Notes under the pieces: generated by a model
The model's database searches: none
What the model saw: only the letters and a program-made list of their open reading frames with translations
Told to the model about the DNA's origin: nothing
In this document: in pieces, positions 28,140 through 35,844 of the stretch
How positions within the stretch are numbered: position 1 is the stretch's first letter
Layout: the number at the start of each line of letters is the position of its first letter
Program-made: the position numbers and the translations under genes
Origin: an uncultured Spirochaetota bacterium
Lineage (GTDB): Bacteria > Spirochaetota > UBA4802 > UBA5550
Assembly: GCA_937872225.1 (NCBI GenBank)
Contig: CALMRZ010000076.1
Span: 1-56,319 of the forward strand
DNA length: 56,319 nt
Reading direction: 5' to 3'

Positions 28140-29123
28140 ATGAAAACAAGAATCACCGAAATGTTCGGGATCGATTACCCGATCATCTGCGGCGCGATGA
28201 TGTGGCTGTGCAAGCCGAAGCTTTGCGCCGCGGTATCGAACGCTGGCGGCATGGGCAACCTCACCGCCGGAAACTACGAAAACGAGGAGCAGTTCCGCGA
28301 AGCAATACGCGAGACCAAAAAGCTCACGGACCGGCCCTTCATGGTCAACGTGACCATACTTCCCTCGGTGCACATCACCGCGGAACACCACAAGATGTAC
28401 CTGCGGGTCTGCGCGGAGGAAAAGGTCGCGGGACTGGAGATATCCGGCACGCCCCTGGAAAAGGCGGCCGGCAAGGACTACATCGAGATGCTCAAGAAGG
28501 CGGGCGTGAAGCTTTTCCATAAAGTCGGCTCGGTGCGCCATGCCGTACACGCGGAAAAGACCGGCTATGACGGCATCTACGCCGCCGGCATCGAGGAGGG
28601 GGGCCATCCCCTGAATGACGACGTGACCACTATGGTGCTCACGCCGCGCATCGTCGAAGCGGTGAAGATCCCCGTGGTGACCGTGGGCGGCGTCGCCAAC
28701 GGCCGCACCATGGCGGCCGCCCTCGCCCTCGGGGCCGAGGCCGTGATGATGGCGACCCGTTTCGTAGCCACAAAGGAATGCGAGGTGCACGACAACATCA
28801 AGCAGGAGCTCGTCAGGCGCCAGGAAAACGAGACGACCCTGATCTGCAAGTCCATCGGGCTCCAGGGACGCGCTATTAAAAACAAGGTCGTCGAGGACGT
28901 CCTCGCCGTGGAGGCGAGGGGCGGCGGCCTCGGCGAGCTGATCCCCCTTATAGCGGGGAAGCGCGTCAAGGAGGCGTGGGAAACGGGAAACGTCGACCTC
29001 GCGCCGATGATGATGGGCCAGTCGGTGGGCCTGGTGAAGGACATCCCCACCTGCAAGGAACTCATCCAGCGCATGGCCGCCGAAGCGAAAGAAGAAATCG
29101 AACGGGTGCGGAAGATATTCTGA
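28140..29123 (+). CDS. NAD(P)H-dependent flavin oxidoreductase, nitronate monooxygenase-like (copy 1)
   Basis: A 327-residue FMN TIM-barrel protein of the nitronate monooxygenase/FabK group. It opens with TRITEMFGIDYPIICGAMMW, has the substrate-side EEGGHPLNDDV with the family histidine, and the FMN phosphate site VTVGGVANGRTMAAALALGAEAV. Start ATG 28140 follows AGGAG. This broad family oxidises nitronates or reduces enoyl substrates; the pairing with FadH and an enoyl-CoA isomerase points to acyl-CoA reduction rather than nitronate detoxification (inference). A second, diverged copy follows 187 bases on. Confidence 0.88.
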   Translation: MKTRITEMFGIDYPIICGAMMWLCKPKLCAAVSNAGGMGNLTAGNYENEEQFREAIRETKKLTDRPFMVNVTILPSVHITAEHHKMYLRVCAEEKVAGLEISGTPLEKAAGKDYIEMLKKAGVKLFHKVGSVRHAVHAEKTGYDGIYAAGIEEGGHPLNDDVTTMVLTPRIVEAVKIPVVTVGGVANGRTMAAALALGAEAVMMATRFVATKECEVHDNIKQELVRRQENETTLICKSIGLQGRAIKNKVVEDVLAVEARGGGLGELIPLIAGKRVKEAWETGNVDLAPMMMGQSVGLVKDIPTCKELIQRMAAEAKEEIERVRKIF

Positions 29124-29129
29124 GATTAT

Positions 29130-29270
29130 TTAGAAACCCCCTAAATCCCCCGAAGGGGGGCTTGTCGCTCAGTATAATTCAGCCCCCTCCGGGGCCAACG
29201 CATTCGGCACATCCTGTGCCTGCGTTGGCATCAGCCTCATCCTGAGAACGCGGGTTGGGGGGCTTGCAAA
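29130..29270. repeat. dispersed C/G-rich repeat, copy 3 (inverted and extended)
   Basis: Begins with ACCCCCTAAATCCCCCGAAG, the reverse complement of the core at 28069-28092, and includes a CCCCCTCCGGGG hairpin and an inverted pair around CAACGCA/TGCGTTG. It occupies the gap between the two NMO-like genes. Confidence 0.55.
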
Positions 29271-29310
29271 GGCAAGAGATAAAACGGCAAACAAAAAACC
29301 AGGAGAACAT

Positions 29311-30348
29311 ATGATGGAAACAAGAATCACCAAGCTTTTCGGAATTAAATATCCGATCATCCTGCCGGGTATGAGCTGGATCAGCGTGCCCGAGCTCGTG
29401 GCGGCTGTCTGCAACGCCGGCGGCATCGGCTGGCTCGCCACCGGACCGCTCACCACCGACCAGACCAGGGAATCGATCAAGAAAATCCGCAAGCTTACGA
29501 ACAAGCCCTTCGGCGCGGGAGCGACCCTGCTCATGCCGGGCGCGAAGGAGAATGCGGAAGTCCTCCTCGAGGAGCAGGTACCGGTCATCAACGTCTCCCT
29601 CGGGAAATGCGACTGGATCGCCGAGCGCGCCCACAAGTACGGCGGCAAGGTCATCGCCACGGTCACAACGGAGAAGCATGCCCTCGCCGCGGAGAAACAG
29701 GGAGCTGACGCCCTGCAGGTGACCGGGAACGAGGCGGCGGCCCACGGCAGCCAGGTCACCACCCTGGTCTTGACACCGGCCATCGTGAAAGCGGTAAAGA
29801 TACCGGTGGTATCCATCGGCGGGTACGCCGACGGGCACGGCCTGGCCGCGGCCCTGGCCCTGGGGGCGGACGCCATCGGCATGGGCACCCGTCTTTCCAT
29901 GACCAAGGAAAGCCCGGTCCACGAGACCACCAAGAAGGCCCAGCTGGAAGCGAGCATCGACGACACGATCTATTCAAACCGTTTTGACGGACTCTACTGC
30001 CGCGTGCTCAAGACGCCCCAGGCCGAAAAATCGATCAGGCAGGGCATCAACCTGTTCAGGGCCATGATCGCGGGGCCGCGGATAGCGAAGGAAATGAAGC
30101 TGCCGCTGTTCAAGCTCATGCTGGGAATGCTGGCCCAGCCGCAGAACATGATGAAGCTCGCCCACATGGCCACCGCCTTCGACAAGATAAAATGGGCCAC
30201 CGAGAAGGGCGACCTGAAATACGGCGTGCACCTGACCGGCCAGATACAGGGACTCATCAACGACCTCCCCACGGTCAAGGAAGTGATAGAACAGACCGTG
30301 AAGGAAGCGAAAGAAGTATACAAAAAAATGGGGACTCAACTGAAGTGA
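29311..30348 (+). CDS. NAD(P)H-dependent flavin oxidoreductase, nitronate monooxygenase-like (copy 2)
   Basis: A 345-residue paralogue of the previous gene: TRITKLFGIKYPIILPGMSW at the start, EAAAHGSQVTTLVLTPAIVK with the family histidine, and the FMN phosphate loop VSIGGYADGHGLAAALALGAD. It has a C-terminal extension of about 20 helical residues. ATG 29311 or 29314, after AGGAG. The GGH of copy 1 is AAH here, so the two probably differ in substrate. Function in unsaturated or modified acyl-CoA metabolism is inferred from neighbours. Confidence 0.88.
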   Translation: MMETRITKLFGIKYPIILPGMSWISVPELVAAVCNAGGIGWLATGPLTTDQTRESIKKIRKLTNKPFGAGATLLMPGAKENAEVLLEEQVPVINVSLGKCDWIAERAHKYGGKVIATVTTEKHALAAEKQGADALQVTGNEAAAHGSQVTTLVLTPAIVKAVKIPVVSIGGYADGHGLAAALALGADAIGMGTRLSMTKESPVHETTKKAQLEASIDDTIYSNRFDGLYCRVLKTPQAEKSIRQGINLFRAMIAGPRIAKEMKLPLFKLMLGMLAQPQNMMKLAHMATAFDKIKWATEKGDLKYGVHLTGQIQGLINDLPTVKEVIEQTVKEAKEVYKKMGTQLK

Positions 30349-30368
30349 CCTTTCACACTGCAGACCAT

Positions 30369-30518
30369 TTAGAGTGCATCACAAAACCTGGGATGCACTC
30401 TAAGCGGTACAGGAGGTACCGCCATTTTCAGAAGCAAAGCGCGGGAAAATGAAGGCTTTCGGGAGCTTTGCTCTCGAAAGCCGATGTCCCAAAACTACAT
30501 GGATGTAGGTTTTGGGAC
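30369..30518. repeat. array of four consecutive stem-loops upstream of the fadH-like gene
   Basis: Hairpin 1: 30369-30380 with 30392-30403, perfect 12 bp, 11-base loop. Hairpin 2: GCGGTAC 30404-30410 with GTACCGC 30416-30422. Hairpin 3: 30454-30465 with 30471-30482, 12 bp with one G-T pair. Hairpin 4: 30486-30500 with 30503-30518, one bulge, 2-base loop. The ends resemble each other inverted (AGAGTGCATCACAAAACCT against AAAATGCGTCCCAAAACCT, 15 of 19 alike), as in a small palindromic mobile element. The ribosome site AAGGAGG follows directly. Confidence 0.7.
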
Positions 30519-30536
30519 GCATTTTAAGGAGGATGT

Positions 30537-32540
30537 ATGTTTGACAATCTTTTCAGCCCCATAACCATCAACAAGACCGTCGTCAAGAACCGGATAGCCT
30601 ACCCGTCCCTGGGACTCCTGTATTCATACGACGGTAACGTTAATGACCGGTATGTCAATTTCTTCGCCGAGCGCGCCAGAGGCGGCGCCGGCATCGTCAC
30701 CGTGGGGCCCGTCGGTTTCGACGAGGTCGGAAGCGGCAAGGTGATCCTTGTCCTCGATTCCGACGACAAGATACCGGACTATGCCAGGCTTACATCCGCC
30801 ATCAAGAAGGAAGGCGCCCTGTCGTGGATCCAGCTCTTCCACGCCGGCGCCTATTCCTATTCGAAATTCATGGGAGGCCCGGACCCGATCGCCCCTTCTC
30901 CGATATATTCCAAGTATTCAAAGCTGGTGCCCCGGGAAATGACCCTGGACGACATCCGGGAGGCGCAGGAAGGCTTCGTGAAGGCGGCGGTGCGGGCCAA
31001 GGAGGCCGGCTTCGACGGCGTCGAGATCATCGCCTCCGCCGGGTACCTCATCACCCAGTTCCTGTCGCCCCTGAAGAACCAGCGCACCGACCGGTACGGC
31101 GGGAGCTTCGAGAACCGCGTCCGCTTCCCCCGGGAGATACTGGAGATGATGCGCGCGGCCCTGGGGCCCGATTACCCGATATCAATCCGCATGGCGGGCA
31201 ACGACTTCGTGGCCGGCAGCAACACCAGCAGCGAGACCCCGGCCTTCGCGAAGGTATACGAAAAGGCGGGCGTGGACCTCATCAGCGTCACCGGCGGCTG
31301 GCACGAGGCGCCGGTGCCCCAGCTCCCCATGGACGCGCCGCGCTCGGTCTACTCGTACCTGGCGCTGAACGTCAAGCGGGAGGTATCGGTGCCGGTGAGC
31401 GCCTCCAACCGCATCACCGACCCGTTTTCCGCGGAGCAGCTCATCAAGGACGGATACTGCGACATCGTGAACCTTGCGCGGATCCTCATCGCCGACCCCT
31501 ACTGGCCGAAGAAGGCGGAGGAAGGGCTCTTCGACGAGATACGCCCCTGCGTCGCCTGCAACCAGGGCTGCACGGACAGCATCTTCAGCGGCAAAGCGGT
31601 CTACTGCATCGCCAACGCCCGGGCCGGGTACGAAGGGGAACGTACCATTGTAAAGGCGAAAGCTCAGAAAAAGATCATGGTCATCGGCTCCGGACCCGCC
31701 GGCCTGGAGGCAGCGGTCCGTTCCGCCGAGGCGGGACACGCCGTGGAGCTGTACGAGAAAGCGGACCGGATCGGCGGACAGCTCTGGATCGCCGGCGCGC
31801 CTCCCCACAAGCATGAGATCTGGGAGCTCATCGCCTACTATGACGCCATGCTCGACAAGTACGATATCGACGTGAATCTCGAGACCGAAGCGACCATCGA
31901 CCTCATCAGGGAACGAAAGCCGGACCACGTGTTCGTGGCCGAAGGGGCGGAGCCGGTCAAGCCCCGCATCGACGGCATTGACGACCCGAAAGTGGTCTCC
32001 GCCTGGGAGGTGCTGGCGAACGACCCGATGCTGGGAACGAACATAGCCATTATCGGAGGCGGCGCCGTGGGCCTCGAGACGGCGGAATTCCTCGCCGCCA
32101 AGGGGACCCTCCCCGCCGAAGCGATGCATTTTCTCTTCCTGTACGAGGCGGAAACGGTCGAGCGCCTGCGGGAGCTCTGCACCCGCGGCACCAAGAAGGT
32201 GACCGTGTTCGAGATGCTCCCGAAAGCTGCTGCCGAGGTCGGCCGTTCGACCCGGTGGGTCCTCATGGGAAGCGTGAAACGCTACGGCATCGAGGTCATA
32301 ACCGGGGCGAAGGTGAACTCCCTCAAGGGCGGGGCGGTCGTGTACGAGCACGGAGGAAAAACCGAATCACGGCAGTTCGATGCAGTCGTGAATGCCGTGG
32401 GATCGCGGTCGGTGAGGACAATCGCCGATGCCATTGAGAAGAGCGGGATTCCCTTCACGGTCATCGGCGATTCGGTAAAGCCGGCCCGGATCGACAAGGC
32501 GATCCATGACGCCTTTCTGGCGGTCATGAACCTGAAATAG
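30537..32540 (+). CDS. fadH: 2,4-dienoyl-CoA reductase-type Fe-S flavoenzyme
   Basis: A 667-residue three-cofactor enzyme like E. coli FadH, which reduces the 2,4-dienoyl-CoA formed from unsaturated fatty acids. Residues 1-335 are the FMN barrel with the FadH catalytic pair: Tyr170 in SAGYLITQFL and His256 in GGWHEAPVP. Cys338, 341, 345 and 357 (CVACNQGC...YC) bind the 4Fe-4S cluster. From residue 373 (MVIGSGPAGLEAAVRSAEAG) an FAD/NAD(P)H domain follows, with a second Rossmann motif IAIIGGGAVGLETAEFLAAK. Related 2-enoate reductases are alternatives. It closes the palindrome-controlled block, behind the four-hairpin array. Confidence 0.9.
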   Translation: MFDNLFSPITINKTVVKNRIAYPSLGLLYSYDGNVNDRYVNFFAERARGGAGIVTVGPVGFDEVGSGKVILVLDSDDKIPDYARLTSAIKKEGALSWIQLFHAGAYSYSKFMGGPDPIAPSPIYSKYSKLVPREMTLDDIREAQEGFVKAAVRAKEAGFDGVEIIASAGYLITQFLSPLKNQRTDRYGGSFENRVRFPREILEMMRAALGPDYPISIRMAGNDFVAGSNTSSETPAFAKVYEKAGVDLISVTGGWHEAPVPQLPMDAPRSVYSYLALNVKREVSVPVSASNRITDPFSAEQLIKDGYCDIVNLARILIADPYWPKKAEEGLFDEIRPCVACNQGCTDSIFSGKAVYCIANARAGYEGERTIVKAKAQKKIMVIGSGPAGLEAAVRSAEAGHAVELYEKADRIGGQLWIAGAPPHKHEIWELIAYYDAMLDKYDIDVNLETEATIDLIRERKPDHVFVAEGAEPVKPRIDGIDDPKVVSAWEVLANDPMLGTNIAIIGGGAVGLETAEFLAAKGTLPAEAMHFLFLYEAETVERLRELCTRGTKKVTVFEMLPKAAAEVGRSTRWVLMGSVKRYGIEVITGAKVNSLKGGAVVYEHGGKTESRQFDAVVNAVGSRSVRTIADAIEKSGIPFTVIGDSVKPARIDKAIHDAFLAVMNLK

Positions 32541-32545
32541 CGGCC

Positions 32546-32947
32546 CTATTCATAGGCCTGGTACACGACATAGAGGGCCGCGGCGATCACCAGCTCAACG
32601 GCAAGGATGAGGACCCACGCGGAGAAAAAAGGCCGGAAGTGGATCCCGCTGGTGCCTATCGTCAGTCCCCAGACGAACTTGGTGAGGATGATCCTCAGCA
32701 GCCAGCAAAAGAACACCACGATACTTGCCGTGGCAATGGCCTTTTTTCTGGCGAAGGCCAGAAGGCCGACGATGAGAATGATCCCGCACACCAGGTCTAC
32801 GGCCCCGAAAATGATTTCCAGATAATAATTGTCGTTCAGGGTAAAAACGCTCTCCTGGAGCTGCGGAACCACCCCGATGATACCCAGTGCGATAAAGAAC
32901 AGGCCCAGGGTCAGCCTGAGTATTTTGACGGAAACCACTCTGTTCAT
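32546..32947 (-). CDS. four-helix membrane protein, DoxX-like
   Basis: A 133-residue integral membrane protein with about four hydrophobic segments (LRLTLGLFFIALGIIGVVPQ; IIFGAVDLVCGIILIVGLLA; TASIVVFFCWLLRIIL; AWVLILAVELVIAAALYVVY). Start ATG 32947 follows AAGGAGG; the longer frame to 33118 reads through a dispersed repeat. Size and topology recall DoxX/DUF-type small membrane proteins, but no diagnostic motif is seen. It converges with the fadH-like gene. Confidence 0.75.
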   Translation of the reverse strand: MNRVVSVKILRLTLGLFFIALGIIGVVPQLQESVFTLNDNYYLEIIFGAVDLVCGIILIVGLLAFARKKAIATASIVVFFCWLLRIILTKFVWGLTIGTSGIHFRPFFSAWVLILAVELVIAAALYVVYQAYE

Positions 32948-33324
32948 GGTGCCTCCTTGTGAATTTGTGGTGCTCCCAGTCCCATGGGGGGCACCAGAAA
33001 AATCTTTTTTGGTGCTATACTTGTTGCCAACCGTCATTTCGAACGAAGCGAGAAATCTTTTTACAGGGTTTCTCCTCGCTATGCTCGCAGAAATGACAGT
33101 CAGATGCATGCCCCTCAAGGGTACAGGGGGATACAGCTTAAAGCATGGTAGTATTATTTATTCCCTGTGTGTTACAACGATGAGGCAATACAAAGCAAGC
33201 ATTTTTTTTCAAACCGCATGCCATACATTTCTGAAGCAGGGCATTGTAAACAGGCGTAAAGTTATTGAAAAATTCACCATTCCTTCATACATAGTCTCGA
33301 ATTGCGGATTGAAGATTCCCCGCT
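32948..33324. other. intergenic region carrying a dispersed palindromic repeat
   Basis: This 377-base gap has no gene. It holds an inverted repeat at 32991-33015 (GCACCA / TGGTGC with A and T runs) and the palindromic repeat at 33032-33098. The rest presumably contains promoters for the two divergent genes. Confidence 0.5.
33032..33098. repeat. dispersed palindromic repeat (GTCATT...AATGAC type), copy 1
   Basis: CGTCATTTC with AAGCGAG on the left faces CTCGCT with GAAATGACA on the right, giving an imperfect stem of about 25 bp. A related element with the same outer GTCATT and GAGCGAAGCG arms is at 41453-41546. Confidence 0.6.
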
Positions 33325-34311
33325 GTGGACAACAATGCCATGCCGGAAAAAACAACCCTATCATCGCGGATCACATCGAACGATGACGGTATAAGCCTCG
33401 TTGATTTCCTCTGTTCCCGCTTTAAATACCATGACCGCGACCGGTGGACCGGGATCATTCTCGAAGGTTCCGTCACCGTCAACGGCGCAGCAGCAAAGCC
33501 TGAGCGTGTCCTTAAAAAAAATGACGTTGTTTCCTACGCGGTCGAGCTCCGGGAGCCGCCGGTTGACACGGGGATAACGATCCTTCATGAGGAAGATTCC
33601 TTTCTCGTGGCAGGCAAACCGGGGAACCTTCCCTCCCACGCCGACGGCAACTTCATCAAGAACACCTTTATTTACATTCTACGGCGGCGCATGGGCGACG
33701 CGGGACACAACGGCCCGGTCAAGCTGGTGCACCGCCTGGACAGGGAAACGAGCGGCATCATGGTCGTCGGCAAGACGGACAGCGCGCACCGCGTACTGGT
33801 GAAGCAGTTCGAGGAAGGGACCGTCGAAAAGGAATACCGTGCCGTGGTCCGGGGAACGGTCGCCGATGACGCCTTCGAAGTCGGCGGCGCCATAGGCCCC
33901 GACGGGGGAAGCGCCGTATCAATCAGGAGGAAGGTGGTGCCGGAAGGGACGCCCGGCTCCCGGCCCGCTTTCACCCGCTTCGAGGTGATCGAGCGCTATG
34001 CCGGCGCCACCCTGCTCCGCTGCCTGCCCGCCACGGGACGCACCAACCAGATCCGCGTGCACCTGGACCATGCGGGGCACCCCCTTGCCGGCGACAAGCT
34101 CTACGGCAGGAGCGATGAACAGTTCCTCGAATTCGTCCGGCGCGCCCGCCGGGGCATCTTCGAACCCCTTCCTTGGATGGAGGCGCCCCGGCACCTGCTC
34201 CACGCATATAGGCTTGGCTTCAGACATCCCGTCACCGGGGAACGCGTGTCCTTCGAGTGCCCCATGCCTGATGATATGAAGCTGTTCATAGATAAAAACC
34301 GGCAGGAATAA
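33325..34311 (+). CDS. RluA-family pseudouridine synthase
   Basis: A 328-residue RNA pseudouridine synthase. An S4-like RNA-binding segment (about 20-75, RDRWTGIILEGSVTVNGAAA) precedes the catalytic domain with VHRLDRETSGIMVV, whose Asp attacks uracil C1', and GRTNQIRVHLDHAGHPLAGD near the end. It modifies rRNA or tRNA uridines; the exact target (RluC/RluD class or another) cannot be told. The frame opens with GTG 33325; ATG 33340 is an alternative and neither has a clear ribosome site. Confidence 0.93.
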   Translation: MDNNAMPEKTTLSSRITSNDDGISLVDFLCSRFKYHDRDRWTGIILEGSVTVNGAAAKPERVLKKNDVVSYAVELREPPVDTGITILHEEDSFLVAGKPGNLPSHADGNFIKNTFIYILRRRMGDAGHNGPVKLVHRLDRETSGIMVVGKTDSAHRVLVKQFEEGTVEKEYRAVVRGTVADDAFEVGGAIGPDGGSAVSIRRKVVPEGTPGSRPAFTRFEVIERYAGATLLRCLPATGRTNQIRVHLDHAGHPLAGDKLYGRSDEQFLEFVRRARRGIFEPLPWMEAPRHLLHAYRLGFRHPVTGERVSFECPMPDDMKLFIDKNRQE

Positions 34312-34323
34312 AATCTTCAACGC

Positions 34324-34767
34324 TCAGGGATGATACACCGCCACTTCGGTCAGCCCGTCGGCGACGACATAGGCCCGCACGTCTATCTGGAACATCGCCA
34401 TCGACGGCGAGCTGAAAAATCCCGCCAGGCCCGGCAGCCGGGCGGCGTGGTCCTCCAGCTTCCGCGACCGGTCCTCCCCGGACAGTTCATGGGCCTCTCC
34501 CATCACGGTGATCGCCTGGGACCTGCTGAAATCCTTCGGATTGCATATCCTGCTGTCGATTATGAGGGAAATGTTCGGATTGTCGGCCAGGTTGCGGTAC
34601 TTGGTGGTGTTGTTCGGCGTCGCGAAATAGATCTGTTTCAGGTCCGGCGAATAGGAAAACGCCACCAGACTGGTGTAGGGCTGGCGGTCCATGACGGTGG
34701 CCAGCACGCCGGTCGCCTGCGACTCCACCATCAAACGGATCTTATTTTTCACGGTTTCTTCACGCAT
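34324..34767 (-). CDS. pyridoxamine 5'-phosphate oxidase-like flavin-binding protein
   Basis: A 147-residue split-barrel protein of the PNPOx-like superfamily: ATGVLATVMDRQPYTSLVAF, IYFATPNNTTKYRNLADNPN, then ISLIIDSR, a pattern that binds FMN or F420. The N-terminal helix and barrel have the usual lengths. Substrate unknown; many such proteins are general stress or flavin reductases. Its start overlaps the end of the DUF523-DUF1722 gene by eight bases, so they form an operon. Confidence 0.85.
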   Translation of the reverse strand: MREETVKNKIRLMVESQATGVLATVMDRQPYTSLVAFSYSPDLKQIYFATPNNTTKYRNLADNPNISLIIDSRICNPKDFSRSQAITVMGEAHELSGEDRSRKLEDHAARLPGLAGFFSSPSMAMFQIDVRAYVVADGLTEVAVYHP

Positions 34768-35710
34768 GGTTCCTCAGCTTGAGCTCCAGCGGATGGGGTT
34801 CCAGGTAATACTGGCCGGCCAGGTATTCTTCGCCGTACTTGCGCACGTAATGCCTCACCAGGGTAACCGGCACGATGAGGGGAACGAGCTCCCGCCGGTA
34901 CTGCCCGATCACCTCCCCGAGCTCCTTTTTTTCATCGGCACCCAGACGGTCCCTGAAATACCCCGCCATGTGCTCGAGAACGTTCACGTTTTTTTTAACC
35001 GTCGCCGGACATTTCAACGCCTCCATGAACAGGGTCTCATAGCGTCCGATGAAATCACCGCGCCCCATTTCCCTGACCCGGGCGACCAGCTTGCCCATCT
35101 CCTTCTGCTTCGCCGGGCTGTGCGCCATGAGCAGGTACTTGTGCCTGGCGTGGAAGCCGATAATGGCCGCCGGCCTGCCGTCACGGGCGCACTCCTCCTT
35201 CCAGCGGTCATAGGCGAAGAGCCGCACGATGAAATTCTCTCTCAGCGCCATGTCGTGGAGGCGCCCCTCGTCCTCCACCGGGACAAGGGGAAAGCGCTCC
35301 ATGAAGGCCCTGGCAAAGAGGCCGGACCCGCTTTTCCGGGAATTCCCCTTTTCGTCATAGACCTTGACCCGTTCCATCCCGCTTGAGGGCGAACCGCTCT
35401 TGAAGATGAAACCGCGAAGTTCCGCCTTCTCGAGCTCCCGGAGCCTCCCGCCGATCCACCGGTTCATCACGCCGGTAAGGTCCTTCCCCGTCTTCTGCGT
35501 CACCAGGCGGGGCGCCGCCGGATCGCCCGTGAGCCGCATGGCCTCCCGGGGGACACCGAAACCCGCCTCAAATTCGGGACACACCGGCACGTACTCGACG
35601 AACCTGCCCAGCGTGTCGGCGAGAAAATGGTCGAGCTTGTGCCCGCCGTCATAGCGCACCTTCTCGCCGAGTAGGCATGAGCTGATGCCCACCCTGATTT
35701 TGCCGCTCAT
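34760..35710 (-). CDS. DUF523-DUF1722 protein with a missing cluster cysteine
   Basis: A 316-residue two-domain protein. Residues 1-150 are DUF523, the fold of TudS thiouracil desulfurases: SSCLLGEKVRYDGG (Cys12) and VPVCPEFEAGFG (Cys44). The third cluster cysteine, normally in SPSCG, is serine here (SPSSG, Ser110), so an Fe-S cluster with three Cys ligands cannot form as in TudS. Residues 185-310 are DUF1722 (HKYLLMAHSPAKQKEMG and VPLIVPVTLVRHYVRKYG). Start ATG 35710 is chosen because the conserved core starts there; the frame runs to 35878. Function of this fusion is unproven. Confidence 0.85.
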   Translation of the reverse strand: MSGKIRVGISSCLLGEKVRYDGGHKLDHFLADTLGRFVEYVPVCPEFEAGFGVPREAMRLTGDPAAPRLVTQKTGKDLTGVMNRWIGGRLRELEKAELRGFIFKSGSPSSGMERVKVYDEKGNSRKSGSGLFARAFMERFPLVPVEDEGRLHDMALRENFIVRLFAYDRWKEECARDGRPAAIIGFHARHKYLLMAHSPAKQKEMGKLVARVREMGRGDFIGRYETLFMEALKCPATVKKNVNVLEHMAGYFRDRLGADEKKELGEVIGQYRRELVPLIVPVTLVRHYVRKYGEEYLAGQYYLEPHPLELKLRNHA

Positions 35711-35844
35711 GTCATAAATATACACCGGTCTTCGTCCCATGACAATAAAATTTGCGAATTCCTGCCATCCGGCGGATAGTATGGTCCCACGGGGACTGCC
35801 GCCGGTGTCCGCCTCACGGCATCGCCCGCGGAGAAACCCGTGAA

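Noticed and set aside
30369-30518. CRISPR array or attachment site
   Set aside because: Hairpins differ in sequence and no equal-length repeats with spacers exist; no cas gene is nearby.
26645-32540. Cholesterol-ring catabolic cluster (crotonase, NMO-like IpdC, TetR KstR2-like)
   Set aside because: The gene types look alike, but no IpdA/B, thiolase or ring-cleavage genes are near, and the FadH pair points to unsaturated acyl chains.
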